A stretch of DNA of 64,000 nucleotides from Pseudovibrio sp. Ad37 (GCF_001623075.1 NZ_LMCF01000012.1:62001-126000), one strand, 5' to 3'; counted from the first letter of the stretch, positions 45,543 through 55,112 are shown. Notes: generated from the sequence alone by a model not told the origin. A program made the numbers and translations.

Positions 45543-46013
45543 TTAAAGCGGCTTCTGCACGCGGCTCTCTTTAAAATCATAGATAATCGAGCTCTCAATC
45601 TTGGTGATGTAGGCCCGCTTTGTGAACTTTTCAAAGGCAAGGCTTTTCAGGTGATCGATATCTCGTACACGCAGATGGGCGACGATATCGTATGCTCCAC
45701 TGATGAGTGTGACGGATTTTACTTCCGGTAGCCCAACGACCTCCTGCATGAATTCCTCCACCAGAAGTGCTTCGTGTCTGTCCAGCTGAATGAAGAACAT
45801 TGCCTCAAAGCCCACTCCATAGGCTTTCGAGTCCACAACAGCATGGCTACTCTGTAAAATACCACTGTCTTTCAATCGCTTAATACGCTCATGGCAAGCC
45901 GATGGGCTCAGGTTAACCTCTGCAGCTACCTGTTTATTGGGAAGCAGTGCATTGTTCTGCAAAATTTCTAATATGACGAAGTCTGTTCGGTCGAGATGGT
46001 GATAAGAGGTCAT
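45543..46013 (-). CDS. Lrp/AsnC family transcriptional regulator
   Basis: A 156-residue regulator with an N-terminal winged helix (LDRTDFVILEILQNN; LPNKQVAAEVNLSPSACHERIKRL) and a C-terminal RAM domain for effector binding (EVVGLPEVKSVTLISGAYDIVAHLRVRD region). It is divergent from a LysE-type exporter 91 bases away, the classic arrangement in which an Lrp/LrpC-like protein senses an amino acid and controls its export. Candidate sites lie in the shared promoter region. It converges on the cNMP-domain gene, with a gap of only 12 bases. Confidence 0.92.
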   Translation of the reverse strand: MTSYHHLDRTDFVILEILQNNALLPNKQVAAEVNLSPSACHERIKRLKDSGILQSSHAVVDSKAYGVGFEAMFFIQLDRHEALLVEEFMQEVVGLPEVKSVTLISGAYDIVAHLRVRDIDHLKSLAFEKFTKRAYITKIESSIIYDFKESRVQKPL

Positions 46014-46080
46014 TTTTCGGAATAAATTCGATATTCGGAGGGTATGCGCCGCAGTATATTCGGAGAAAATTTGGAATAAA
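46014..46080. promoter_or_regulatory. divergent promoter with ATATTCGGAG direct repeats, candidate Lrp operator
   Basis: ATATTCGGAG occurs at 46031-46040 and again at 46056-46065, 25 bases apart. Further partial copies flank them (TTCGGAATAAATTCG at 46017 and onward; TTTGGAAT near 46070). The array lies between the Lrp-type and LysE-type genes and is AT-rich, fitting an Lrp-family octamer site in multiple turns of the helix. Confidence 0.5.
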
Positions 46081-46104
46081 ACCTCTCATAAGAAAATACT
46101 CTCA

Positions 46105-46728
46105 ATGGCAGCGAATACCCTTCTCTTTTTGATCACCATCCTAAGTCTGATTATCGTGCCCGGCCCGGATATGCTGTATGTCACCAGCAGGGCACTTGCG
46201 AGCGGAAAACCCGCTGCCCTCAAAGCATCTCTCGGCATTTCAGCTGGTTATCTCGTGTTCACCGTCTTGGTTGCTGCGGGTTTTCAGTCCCTCTTTCTGG
46301 CGGAACCAAGACTGTTTCAGGCAATTCGTTGGGTGGGTCTGGCCTATCTTATGTACCTGGCCTATCGCCTCTTCTTCGCAAGCGGCATGTGGACTTCAGA
46401 AGATGAGCAACAAGCATCTGCAGACACCAATGATCTGAAATTCGGCTTCCTCACCAGTTTGCTGAACCCAAAGGGAATGCTCTTCTACTTCTCCCTGCTG
46501 CCGCAGTTCTATGTGCCGGAGGTTATGCCCTTCTGGCTCTATGCGCTGATTTTCGGCATGGCGGCAAGCCTGCTCTGCCTGATTGTCTACTACGGCGTTG
46601 GTAGCCTCGTTTCTGGTCCCGCACGCGTGTGGCTTGCAAACAGCAACAACGGCAAACGCATCTCCATGCTCGCCAGCCTTTGCGTCTTTGCCGTCGGCAT
46701 CTCTATGGTCGTTGCCGATATCGCGTAA
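46105..46728 (+). CDS. LysE/RhtB family amino-acid exporter
   Basis: A 207-residue membrane protein with six hydrophobic helices. Family blocks are IIVPGPDMLYVTSRALASG near the N-terminus and LLNPKGMLFYFSLLPQFYVP in the middle. The ribosome-binding site is poor. It is divergent from, and presumably controlled by, the Lrp-family gene. It differs from the LysE-type gene at 38.9 kb in sequence and context, so the two likely export different substrates. Confidence 0.9.
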   Translation: MAANTLLFLITILSLIIVPGPDMLYVTSRALASGKPAALKASLGISAGYLVFTVLVAAGFQSLFLAEPRLFQAIRWVGLAYLMYLAYRLFFASGMWTSEDEQQASADTNDLKFGFLTSLLNPKGMLFYFSLLPQFYVPEVMPFWLYALIFGMAASLLCLIVYYGVGSLVSGPARVWLANSNNGKRISMLASLCVFAVGISMVVADIA

Positions 46729-46739
46729 TGCTTAAGCAT

Positions 46740-46769
46740 ACACAGCTGGAGGTAAGCTCTCAGCTGTGT
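46740..46769. terminator. inverted repeat between converging LysE and hydrolase genes
   Basis: ACACAGCTG (46740-46748) pairs perfectly with CAGCTGTGT (46761-46769); the loop contains a further AG/CT pairing. No T run follows on either strand. The convergent placement suggests a terminator or transcription barrier. Confidence 0.45.
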
Positions 46770-46785
46770 CAGAACTTGAGTTTCG

Positions 46786-47820
46786 TTAATCCAAACCAAT
46801 GAATTTTTCCATGTATTGTTGGATTTGCTCGTGCACCTCAACACGATCGGTTCCTTCAGGATCGGTGCAAACCGGATCATCATTATCCGCCTCCAAAAGG
46901 GCTGTGCCCTCAGGTTTGCAGGATGGAAGAAACGCAAAGTGATCCCCATGATCAGTTACCGCGTAAGACGCATCCGGTATGAGGGATAAGATATTATTGC
47001 CCTCAGCCTCTAGATCAGCTCCAAACGTTCGATCCTGATGACCGATATTGATGAATTGCACAGGAATCTGAATGTCTTTTGCACTGGCTTTATCAAAGGC
47101 GACGGTATAGCCAGGATCAATTGAGACAACTTTGGTTACCCTTTCATCCTTCGCATTTCCGATAAAGCCATCAGGTAGGTGGTCAAAATCAACACCACCT
47201 TTTGAAAAGAAGATGCAGCCTGGATCAGCACTTTTATAGGTCTTGCAGTATTGACTGAATTTCTCCCGATCCCATCGTGCTCCTGCCAGATTTAGTACAC
47301 TCGCTCCACCCATGGAAAACCCGGCCGCGATAATCTGGGACTGATCAATATATCGATTAAAGTTTGGGTCGTTTAAAATTGTGTCTAAGGTTGCGCTGAG
47401 ATCTTTGGCGCGCTCGTCTAACAGTATGGATCGCCTTGGAGAAGAATCCCCCGATGTGCTTCCAGGGTGATTTACCGCGACAACCATCGCCCCTTTTTTC
47501 GCAAGAGCAGAAAACAGCCAGCCTGCAGAGAACATGTTACCGCCAGATCCATGAGAAAAAAGGATTAGCGGAAACTTCCCTTCCTTCACCCCTGCACCCA
47601 CATAGGCGTAATTTCCCACAAAGACGGGATTGTCTCCCCGTAAGCCCTTGTAGGTTTTTGTGCCGACAGGATACCAGATGGAGCCGGCGACAGGGCGTGT
47701 CCGATGTGTAGTTTTTACAGTAATCTCGTCAAAGCCAGGAAGTTCATCATTCGCAAAGGCAGAAGAAAAGGTGAGGGTGCATAACGCACTAAGCAACAAA
47801 CGTTTCATCATGTCATCCAT
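46786..47820 (-). CDS. secreted alpha/beta hydrolase
   Basis: A 344-residue protein with an N-terminal signal peptide (KRLLLSALCTLTFSSAFA). The alpha/beta-hydrolase fold has an oxyanion region ILFSHGSGGN, the nucleophile elbow AAGFSMGGASV (G-x-S-x-G) and a late catalytic His in TDHGDHFAF. The overall layout (SIWYPVGTKTY, then SHGSGG) recalls the platelet-activating-factor acetylhydrolase-like or dienelactone-hydrolase group. Four late cysteines may form disulfides. The start is uncertain: ATG at 47820, 47811 and 47808 are all in frame. Two direct repeats lie 65-93 bases upstream. Confidence 0.85.
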   Translation of the reverse strand: MDDMMKRLLLSALCTLTFSSAFANDELPGFDEITVKTTHRTRPVAGSIWYPVGTKTYKGLRGDNPVFVGNYAYVGAGVKEGKFPLILFSHGSGGNMFSAGWLFSALAKKGAMVVAVNHPGSTSGDSSPRRSILLDERAKDLSATLDTILNDPNFNRYIDQSQIIAAGFSMGGASVLNLAGARWDREKFSQYCKTYKSADPGCIFFSKGGVDFDHLPDGFIGNAKDERVTKVVSIDPGYTVAFDKASAKDIQIPVQFINIGHQDRTFGADLEAEGNNILSLIPDASYAVTDHGDHFAFLPSCKPEGTALLEADNDDPVCTDPEGTDRVEVHEQIQQYMEKFIGLD

Positions 47821-47884
47821 TTTTTGAATTGGGATGACGTTTCTTAGCGCGGGCCTGATCACCAAGCGTCCTATCTGCAGAAAA

Positions 47885-47913
47885 GAGGACTATCTTGTAA
47901 GATTGAGGACTAT
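47885..47913. promoter_or_regulatory. pair of GAGGACTAT direct repeats, candidate operator
   Basis: GAGGACTAT occurs at 47885-47893 and 47905-47913, a centre spacing of 20 bases, that is about two helical turns. They lie upstream of the minus-strand hydrolase gene and immediately before the leuD terminator. Direct 9-bp repeats at near two-turn spacing are a common site form for dimeric activators (LytTR-like and similar). Confidence 0.4.
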
Positions 47914-47919
47914 TTTCAC

Positions 47920-47945
47920 AAAAAAGGACGCCGCTAGGGCGTCCT
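47920..47945 (-). terminator. intrinsic terminator after leuD
   Basis: Read on the minus strand, AGGACGCC (47945-47938) and GGCGTCCT (47932-47925) form an 8-bp stem around five bases, followed by a T run. It lies about 26 bases after the leuD stop. Confidence 0.85.
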
Positions 47946-47971
47946 CTATAGGGCAATGGCAAGCGTCTTAA

Positions 47972-48577
47972 TCAGTGCCAAGGATGGCTCAGTCCCAGTT
48001 TGTCTTCGTAGCTGTCGATGTGGTGGGTCTTTTCAAAAGTCTGACCAATGTCGTCAAGGCCGTTCAGCAGGCAGTGCTTGCGGTGTGGGTCCAGATCAAA
48101 CTTGATTGAGCCGCCATCCGGGCCGCGAACTTCCTGTTCTTCCAGATCAACTGTCAGAGTCGCATTCGCACCGCGGGATGCATCGTCCATAAGTTTGTCG
48201 AGATCTTCCTGACTCACCACGATCGGCAGAATGCCGTTTTTAAAGCAGTTGTTGTAGAAGATGTCAGCAAAGCTGGTGGAGATCACACAACGAATGCCGT
48301 AATCCAGCAGAGCCCACGGCGCGTGCTCACGGGAAGATCCGCAGCCGAAGTTGTCGCCAGCAACAAGGATCTGAGCATTCTCGTAGCTTGGCTTGTTCAG
48401 CACAAACTCTTCGTTCTTGGAACCGTCGTCGTTGGTACGCATCTCATGGAAAAGTGCAGTGCCAAGGCCTGAACGCTTGATGGTTTTCAGAAACTGCTTC
48501 GGAATGATCATATCGGTGTCGATGTTGACCAGTGGCAGCGGCGCAGCAACGCCTGTCAGTGTACTAAACTTTTCCAT
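47972..48577 (-). CDS. leuD: 3-isopropylmalate dehydratase small subunit
   Basis: Small subunit of the leucine-pathway isomerase, 201 residues. Clear family blocks: [16 protein letters not shown] near residue 18, [20 protein letters not shown] near 75 and [18 protein letters not shown]. The [12 protein letters not shown] loop binds the substrate. GAGGAG lies nine bases before the ATG. The large subunit leuC is not in this window, as usual for many Alphaproteobacteria. It is 40 bases downstream of argC on the same strand, so possibly cotranscribed. Confidence 0.96.
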   Translation of the reverse strand: MEKFSTLTGVAAPLPLVNIDTDMIIPKQFLKTIKRSGLGTALFHEMRTNDDGSKNEEFVLNKPSYENAQILVAGDNFGCGSSREHAPWALLDYGIRCVISTSFADIFYNNCFKNGILPIVVSQEDLDKLMDDASRGANATLTVDLEEQEVRGPDGGSIKFDLDPHRKHCLLNGLDDIGQTFEKTHHIDSYEDKLGLSHPWH

Positions 48578-48617
48578 GGAATACTCTCCTCGGATCTCTG
48601 GAATTCTCTAATTTTTA

Positions 48618-49565
48618 TTAGGCTACAGCGAGATCAATGCTCTCGTTCAGGCCCATCATAATATTCAGGTTTTGGACGGCTGCGCCGGAAGCGCCCTTGC
48701 CAAGGTTGTCATAGATTGCGACCAGCAGAGCTTGGTGCCGGTCATCATTGGCAAAAACGTGCAGCTGCATTTTGTTTGTGCCGTTGAAAAGTTCCGGGCT
48801 CAGGTCCTCAATTGCATTGACGCTTTCAAACCCTGCGACCTCCACATCTCCAGCAATGCTGGAGAAATGGTCATCAAGCACAGCGTGCAGATCTTTACCT
48901 GTCGGTGCGTTACGCAGTTGTCCCAGTTGCAACGGCACGAATGTCATCATGCCCTGCGCGTAGTTGCCAACCGCTGGCTGGAACAATGGTGCATGGGCAA
49001 GGTCAGCATACAGCTGCATTTCCGGCAGATGCTTGTGTCCAAACTGCAAACCGTAAGGCCAGTAAGAAGATGGCTTGTCGCTGGCTTCATACTTTTCAAT
49101 CATCTGACGACCACCGCCAGTATAACCGGAAACTGCGTTCACAGTGAGTGCGTGCGTGGACGGGATAACCCCAGCTTCCAGCAGTGGACGCACAGTCGCG
49201 ATCACACCTTGCGGGTAACAACCCGGATTGGAAACGAAACGCGCGTTGGAAATGATCTCCGCCTGATCCTTCGTCATCTCAGGGAAACCATAGGCCCAAT
49301 CTGGATTAACGCGGTGCGCAGAAGATGCATCAATAACGCGGGTGCTATCATTTTTGATGAGAGACACACTTTCCAGTGCAGCTGCATCTGGCAAACATAG
49401 GATCGCAACATCAGCAGAGTTCAAAAGCTCTGCACGAGCTGCCAGCTCCTTGCGGCGCTCCGGAGCGATGCTGAGGATCTCAATGTCACGGCGCCCGGCC
49501 AGACGCTCGCGGATCTGTAGACCCGTCGTTCCGGCTTCTCCATCAATGAACACGCGCACTGACAT
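48618..49565 (-). CDS. argC: N-acetyl-gamma-glutamyl-phosphate reductase, short (type 2) form
   Basis: NADPH-dependent step of arginine synthesis, 315 residues, the shorter type found in Alphaproteobacteria and Pseudomonads. The nucleotide-binding start FIDGEAGTTGLQIRERL, the catalytic cysteine in VSNPGCYPQGVIA and GYTGGGRQMIEKYE are visible. The open frame runs 60 bases upstream; ATG 49565 has AAGGAG eight bases before it and is clearly right. leuD follows on the same strand. Confidence 0.96.
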   Translation of the reverse strand: MSVRVFIDGEAGTTGLQIRERLAGRRDIEILSIAPERRKELAARAELLNSADVAILCLPDAAALESVSLIKNDSTRVIDASSAHRVNPDWAYGFPEMTKDQAEIISNARFVSNPGCYPQGVIATVRPLLEAGVIPSTHALTVNAVSGYTGGGRQMIEKYEASDKPSSYWPYGLQFGHKHLPEMQLYADLAHAPLFQPAVGNYAQGMMTFVPLQLGQLRNAPTGKDLHAVLDDHFSSIAGDVEVAGFESVNAIEDLSPELFNGTNKMQLHVFANDDRHQALLVAIYDNLGKGASGAAVQNLNIMMGLNESIDLAVA

Positions 49566-49921
49566 TTTTGACTCCTTGGAGCTTGTAGTTGGAATTAGGT
49601 TCATGGGTTGTACAACGTCCATCACCCATTGTCACAGAATAGGGCGCGTTTTTTAGGCCTCTGTCCTCAATTGGCAGTTGAGGGGGGCTCAAGCAACTTC
49701 AGGTTCACAGGAAGGGCTTTTCTAATATTACCAGAATTCCCGTATGTCGCTCACATCCGAACACATTCTGCTGAAAACGATGTTTTTGCTGGATTCTTGT
49801 CGCGTTTCGCATTGAAATATTGAGTAAATGCACCTTAATAGGTTTCAAAGGCATAGGCCGCGTCCATGTGGCATGTTCGCGCAGCCTGTGCCGACTATAA
49901 TGTTGGATGAGGAACGCCTGA
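49566..49921. other. 356-base divergent region, argC / glutamate dehydrogenase
   Basis: No gene is visible. It must hold both promoters. On the plus strand CTATAAT (49895-49901) would be a good -10 for the dehydrogenase with a very short leader, but no convincing -35 stands at the right distance. A GGCCTC...GGGGGGC stretch near 49655-49690 is GC-rich; the rest is mixed. Confidence 0.5.
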
Positions 49922-52900
49922 ATGTCTGTAACGACAGCCGAGGCTAAAGCTGGGCTTATTGCCGATACCTGTGCACTGCTAATTGACGATAACGAAGACG
50001 AAGCAAGGTTTGCTGAAGACCTCTTCTCTCACGCCGATGCAGAAGATCTCCTGAACTATACCCCATCAGAGCTTGCGGTCGTATCGCAGGAAGCCTGGGC
50101 TGATTTCGCAAATCACCCGCTGGGGACCCATCGTATTCGTGTGTTCAACCCGCAGCCAAACGCTGATGGCAAGCAGCTCGAAGACATTACCATCGTTGAA
50201 ATCGTTAACGATAACATGGCCTTCCTCGTTTCCTCTGCGATGGGGGCAATCCAAACAGCTGGCTACGAAGTCCGCCTCGTACTGCACCCGCTCTTCATCG
50301 TAGAGCGTGATGATGATGGCGGCCTGCAAAAGTTCCACGGCACTGTTGGTCTTGGAGGACCATCTGTTCGCCGTGAAAGTCTCATCCATATCCACCTCAC
50401 GCGTTTGAACTCTGAAGAGGACATCCAGAAGCTCGAAGAGACTCTTGATCTTGTTCTCAATGACGTCCGCCAGGCGGTGCACGACTGGCGCCCGATGCGC
50501 GATCGAATCCAGCTGGCGGTTGAAGAATACCAGCAGGTCCGCTCAAAGGCAGACAACAAGCAGTTTGACGAAGCAATCGCCTTCCTTGAGTGGATGGCGG
50601 CTGATAATTTTACCCTCTTGGGTATCCGCGAATTCATTTTCGATGACACCAGTGAAAACAGCGAACTCTCTCTGATAGAAGGCTCTGGTCTCGGCATTCT
50701 GACCGATCCGAAGGTCCGCGTGCTTCGCAAGGGCTCTGAGTTCGTTGTTATGACACCGGAAATCAGAGAGTTTCTGCTGAAGCCGGAACCATTGATCATC
50801 GGTAAAGCCAACATCCGCAGCCGCGTTCACCGTCACGTGCACATGGACTATGTTGGGGTGAAGCTGTTTGATGATGAAGGCAAGCTCCGTGGTGAACTGC
50901 GCGTTGTCGGTCTCTTCACCGCAACAGCGTACACCCGCTCAACCAGCTCCATTCCATACATTCGCCACAAGACCGCGAAGGTAATGAAAAAGCACGGCTT
51001 TGACCCGGAAAGCCACAGCGGTCGTGCACTTCGCAACATCTTGGAAGGTTATCCGCGTGATGATCTGTTCCAGATTGATGTTGAAACCCTCTCCAACTTT
51101 GCAGATGCGATTCTTCAGCTTAACGAGCGGCCACGTGTCCGTGTTCTGTCCAGAACCGATAAGTTCGACCGTTTCGTATCGATCATCACTTACATCCCGC
51201 GTGATCATTTCACCACGAGCATTCGTGAGCGAGTTGGTAAGTATCTGGCAAACGTCTACGAAGGTCGTCTGTCTGCCTGGTACGCAACCTTCCCTGAAGG
51301 CCCTCTTGTCCGCGTTCACTACATCATTGGCCGTTACATCGGTGATACGCCTCAACCGTCTCAAGCAGAGCTGGAAGCCTCTATTCAGGTCATCGTCCGC
51401 ACCTGGACAGACAGCCTGCGAGAAGCGCTCCGCTCAGTTTATGGCAATGCCATCTCTGGCGCACTGCTGAAGCGATACGGCTCTGCGTTTGATGGTGAAT
51501 ACACCTCCGCGACACCAGCGGTGACCGCGACCAAGGATATTCGCCGCGTTGAACAGCTGGGCGAGAAGCGTCCGCTTGTTATCAGCTTCTATAAGCGCGA
51601 GCGTGAGGGTAAGGGCCAGATTTCTCTGCGCGCCTACCACCTCAACAAACCGATTCCACTGTCTGCTCGTGTGCCGATGCTCGAAAATCTCGGGTTCCGC
51701 GTCATCAATGAGAGAACCTACCGGATTACACCGTCAGATCGCGAACTCAGCTACCTGCACGACACCACGCTGCATCTGGATGAAAACCGCTTCCGCAACT
51801 TCACAGAAGCAGACATCGAGCGCCTCGGTGCATTGTTCCTCGCAGTCTGGAACAAACAGGCTGAAAACGATGGTTATAACGCCCTCGCACTAACAGCAGG
51901 ATTGGCATGGCGCGACATTGCCATGATCCGGGCGCTCTCCCGCTACTTGCGTCAGGCTGGAATCCTCTATTCTGAAGATTATATGTGGGGAACTCTTAAC
52001 CGCTATCCACAGATCGCTCAGCAGCTGGTGCACCTGTTCCATACACGCTTCGATCCTACACTCGGAACGTTTGAACGTTCGGGTAAGGAGGGGCGTCTGA
52101 TTGATGAGATTTCCGCAAGCCTTGATGAAGTAACGAGCCTGGATGACGACCGTATTCTCCGTCGTTTCCAGAATTTGATCCTGGCGACGCTGCGCACCAA
52201 TTTCTTCCAGTTGGATGACACTGGTCAGCCTAAACCGACCTTCGCGTTCAAGCTTGACCCGCATAAAGTGGAAGGCCTGCCAAAGCCGCTGCCGTACCGC
52301 GAGATCTTTGTGTACAGCCCGCGCGTCGAAGGCGTGCACATGCGCTTTGGTCCGGCTGCTCGTGGTGGCCTGCGTTGGTCCGACCGCGCTCAGGATTACC
52401 GCACAGAAGTGCTTGGCCTTGTGAAGGCACAGCAGGTCAAAAACGCTGTGATCGTTCCTGTTGGCTCAAAAGGTGGTTTTCTGCCGAAGCAGCTTCCAAC
52501 AACTGGTAGCCGTGATGAGTGGATCGCAGAAGGAACTGAAGCCTACAAGATCTTCATCTCCTCTCTGCTGGATCTGACAGATAACCTGGACGCTGACCTC
52601 ATCCTGCCGCCAGAGCTGGTTGTTCGTCACGATCAGGACGATCCATACCTCGTTGTGGCAGCTGATAAAGGCACCGCAACCTTCTCAGACACCGCAAACG
52701 CGATCTCAGAAAGCAAAGGCTTCTGGCTGGGTGATGCATTCGCGTCCGGCGGTTCTGCCGGGTATGACCATAAGAAGATGGGCATCACCGCACGCGGCGG
52801 TTGGGAAGCTGTGAAACGTCACTTCCGCGAAATGGACCGTGACATCCAGAAAGAGCCATTCACCGCATGTGGTGTTGGTGACATGTCTGGAGACGTGTTC

Positions 52901-54730
52901 GGCAACGGTATGCTGCTTTCAAAGGCAACCAAGCTCGTTGCTGCTTTTGATCACCGCGACATCTTCCTTGACCCGAACCCGGATCCAGCTGTGACCTGGG
53001 AAGAACGCAAGCGTATGTTCGATCTGGGGCGCTCGTCCTGGCAGGACTACAACAAGGAACTGATCTCAGAAGGCGGCGGCATCTACCCACGTTCTTCCAA
53101 GTCTATTCCACTGACCATTCAGGTTCAGAAGATGCTCGGTCTTAACAAGTCGAAAGCATCTCCTCAGGAGGTCATGACCGCTATCCTGAAGATGCAGGCA
53201 GACCTGCTGTGGTTCGGTGGTATCGGTACATACATCCGTGCTTCTGACGAAAACAACAGCGACGTGGGGGATCGTGGCAACGACGCAATCCGCATCACAG
53301 CGGCTGAAGTCGGTTCGAAAGTCATCGGCGAAGGTGCAAACCTCGGCATCACTCAGAAAGCTCGTATTGAGTTCTCTCGTGCCGGTGGCCGTTGTAACTC
53401 CGACGCGATCGACAACTCTGCTGGTGTAAACTCCTCCGATATGGAAGTGAACATCAAGATTGCGCTGGGCGCAGCTGTCAAGAAGGGTACTCTGACCACT
53501 CCGGACCGCAACGTTCTCCTTGCAGATATGACAGATGAAGTTGCTCAGCTGGTGCTGCGTAACAACTACTTGCAAACTCTGGCAATCTCACTCTGTGATC
53601 GTCGTGGTCTCGAAGATTTGGGCTATCAGGTCCGTATGATGCGTCAGCTTGAATCTCAGGATCTGCTGGATCGTGTTGTTGAAGATCTGCCGGATGATGT
53701 GACTATTGAGGAACGTGAAAAAGCAGGCCAGCACCTGTCTCGTCCAGAACTGGGCGTGCTGCTGGCATACGCAAAACTCACGCTTCATGATGAGCTGCTG
53801 AACAGCTCCGTTCCTGATGATGCCTACCTCGCGAAAGAGCTTTACCGCTACTTCCCGAAACAGATGGCAGAAACCTATACTCAGGAAATCGAAGGACACC
53901 GTCTGCGTCGCGAAATCATCGCAACAATGCTGGCGAACTCCATTATCAACCGGGGTGGCCCTGCATTCCTGACCCGCATTATCGATCAGACCGGTGCGTC
54001 TGTTGCAGATGTAGCACGTGCCTTCGCCGTGGTGCGTGATGCGTTTGGATTGACCCAGCTGAACGAAGAGATTGATCGTCTCGACAACACCATCTCCGGT
54101 GATCTACAGCTAGAGCTCTACACTCTGGTTCAGGATCTGGTGCTGGGTATGGTGATCTGGTTCCTGCGCAACGTCTCCTTCGAAGATGGTTTGGAAGCAG
54201 CGATCAACCGCTTCCGCGATACCGTCAAGCGTCTGTCTCCACGTCTGGAAACATTCCTTTCCGAAGAACGGGCAGCAACGCTCAAAGCGGAAACAGATCG
54301 TCTGGTAGAAGCTGGCGTTCCAATCATGATCGCGGCTCGCATTGCCCGTCTCATTGGCGAAATGGTGATCCCGGATATCGTTCTGGTCTCCGAAAAAGCC
54401 AACCGTGATGTGGACGAAGTTGCAGCTTCCTACTTCCGCGTAGCCGAGCACTTCAAGTTCGGTGCGATTGAAGAGTTGGCTCGTGAGTTTGTCATTCGTG
54501 ATTACTACGATGGACTGGCACTCGATCGTTCCCGCTCCATTCTGGCGAATGCTCTGCGTGATCTGGCTGCCCAAGCTCTGGCAGATGCAAACGGCTTTGA
54601 CGGCTGGCTGGAACGCAATGGCGGTAAAGCTGAAAGAACGCAGCAGGCAACCAACGAGATTTTGGAGAAGAACCTGTCGGTTTCCAAGTTCTCTGTGGCA
54701 GCTGGCATGCTGGCAGAGCTTGCAAACTAA
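49922..54730 (+). CDS. NAD-specific glutamate dehydrogenase, large (180-kDa) class
   Basis: A 1602-residue enzyme oxidising glutamate to 2-oxoglutarate and ammonia with NAD, a catabolic route. It belongs to the L-GDH180 class: a long N-terminal region with ACT-like modules, a catalytic core in the middle, and a long C-terminal helical region. In the core, GPAARGGLRWSDRAQDYRTEV carries the substrate lysine region nearby (VKNAVIVPVGSKGGF), and VGDMSGDVFGNGMLLS is the nucleotide-binding block. GAGGAA lies about seven bases before the ATG. In relatives the large flanking regions bind regulators such as KdgX/NstA-type or PTSNtr partners; nothing here shows which. Strong terminator follows. Confidence 0.96.
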   Translation: MSVTTAEAKAGLIADTCALLIDDNEDEARFAEDLFSHADAEDLLNYTPSELAVVSQEAWADFANHPLGTHRIRVFNPQPNADGKQLEDITIVEIVNDNMAFLVSSAMGAIQTAGYEVRLVLHPLFIVERDDDGGLQKFHGTVGLGGPSVRRESLIHIHLTRLNSEEDIQKLEETLDLVLNDVRQAVHDWRPMRDRIQLAVEEYQQVRSKADNKQFDEAIAFLEWMAADNFTLLGIREFIFDDTSENSELSLIEGSGLGILTDPKVRVLRKGSEFVVMTPEIREFLLKPEPLIIGKANIRSRVHRHVHMDYVGVKLFDDEGKLRGELRVVGLFTATAYTRSTSSIPYIRHKTAKVMKKHGFDPESHSGRALRNILEGYPRDDLFQIDVETLSNFADAILQLNERPRVRVLSRTDKFDRFVSIITYIPRDHFTTSIRERVGKYLANVYEGRLSAWYATFPEGPLVRVHYIIGRYIGDTPQPSQAELEASIQVIVRTWTDSLREALRSVYGNAISGALLKRYGSAFDGEYTSATPAVTATKDIRRVEQLGEKRPLVISFYKREREGKGQISLRAYHLNKPIPLSARVPMLENLGFRVINERTYRITPSDRELSYLHDTTLHLDENRFRNFTEADIERLGALFLAVWNKQAENDGYNALALTAGLAWRDIAMIRALSRYLRQAGILYSEDYMWGTLNRYPQIAQQLVHLFHTRFDPTLGTFERSGKEGRLIDEISASLDEVTSLDDDRILRRFQNLILATLRTNFFQLDDTGQPKPTFAFKLDPHKVEGLPKPLPYREIFVYSPRVEGVHMRFGPAARGGLRWSDRAQDYRTEVLGLVKAQQVKNAVIVPVGSKGGFLPKQLPTTGSRDEWIAEGTEAYKIFISSLLDLTDNLDADLILPPELVVRHDQDDPYLVVAADKGTATFSDTANAISESKGFWLGDAFASGGSAGYDHKKMGITARGGWEAVKRHFREMDRDIQKEPFTACGVGDMSGDVFGNGMLLSKATKLVAAFDHRDIFLDPNPDPAVTWEERKRMFDLGRSSWQDYNKELISEGGGIYPRSSKSIPLTIQVQKMLGLNKSKASPQEVMTAILKMQADLLWFGGIGTYIRASDENNSDVGDRGNDAIRITAAEVGSKVIGEGANLGITQKARIEFSRAGGRCNSDAIDNSAGVNSSDMEVNIKIALGAAVKKGTLTTPDRNVLLADMTDEVAQLVLRNNYLQTLAISLCDRRGLEDLGYQVRMMRQLESQDLLDRVVEDLPDDVTIEEREKAGQHLSRPELGVLLAYAKLTLHDELLNSSVPDDAYLAKELYRYFPKQMAETYTQEIEGHRLRREIIATMLANSIINRGGPAFLTRIIDQTGASVADVARAFAVVRDAFGLTQLNEEIDRLDNTISGDLQLELYTLVQDLVLGMVIWFLRNVSFEDGLEAAINRFRDTVKRLSPRLETFLSEERAATLKAETDRLVEAGVPIMIAARIARLIGEMVIPDIVLVSEKANRDVDEVAASYFRVAEHFKFGAIEELAREFVIRDYYDGLALDRSRSILANALRDLAAQALADANGFDGWLERNGGKAERTQQATNEILEKNLSVSKFSVAAGMLAELAN

Positions 54731-54753
54731 GCTCTGCAAACAGTACAAAAAAC

Positions 54754-54788
54754 AAAACCCCGGTGCAGCACCCTGCATCGGGGTTTTT
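54754..54788. terminator. bidirectional terminator after the glutamate dehydrogenase gene
   Basis: AAACCCCGGTGCAG, loop CACCC, TGCATCGGGGTTTTT: a stem of twelve or so pairs with one mismatch, with A and T runs on its two flanks. It also serves the converging minus-strand gene that ends at 54807. Confidence 0.9.
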
Positions 54789-54806
54789 CTATGCCTGAGA
54801 CCAAAG

Positions 54807-55112
54807 TTATCTGTTCTTGGCGTTCTTCTCTTTTTCCATCGCCAGCCGCATCTCAAGGTCGGAGATATGCTTCATTGCGGCCTTTTTGTCCTCATCGCCG
54901 GTAGCAGCGCGGTACTTCTCACGTGCTGCGGCAATGTCATGGGTCAGCTGCACTTCGCGAGGGGCGGCAGCACGATCAAGCACACTCTTGTCTACGCCTT
55001 CGATGCGCTCTTCTTCGACCTTGGTTCCTGACTTTGAACGGAGCGCTTCCAACTGCGCTTTGAGTTCTTGTTGGGCGGCGGCGTTCTTATTGTTTTTATT
55101 GAGGTCGAACAT
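54807..55112 (-). CDS. hypothetical charged helical protein, 101 residues
   Basis: I do not recognise the family. AGAAGGA lies seven bases before the ATG, so it is probably real. The protein is cytosolic and highly charged, with predicted helices throughout (AAAQQELKAQLEALRSKSG; MKHISDLEMRLAMEKEKN) and a coiled-coil character at the C-terminus. It has no cysteine. It stands alone, between the glutamate dehydrogenase terminator and the SemiSWEET gene. Confidence 0.68.
   Translation of the reverse strand: MFDLNKNNKNAAAQQELKAQLEALRSKSGTKVEEERIEGVDKSVLDRAAAPREVQLTHDIAAAREKYRAATGDEDKKAAMKHISDLEMRLAMEKEKNAKNR

Noticed and set aside
49869-49883. TGGCATGTTCGCGC as a sigma-54 promoter for the glutamate dehydrogenase gene
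   Set aside because: The GG and GC elements are not at the required 10-base spacing.
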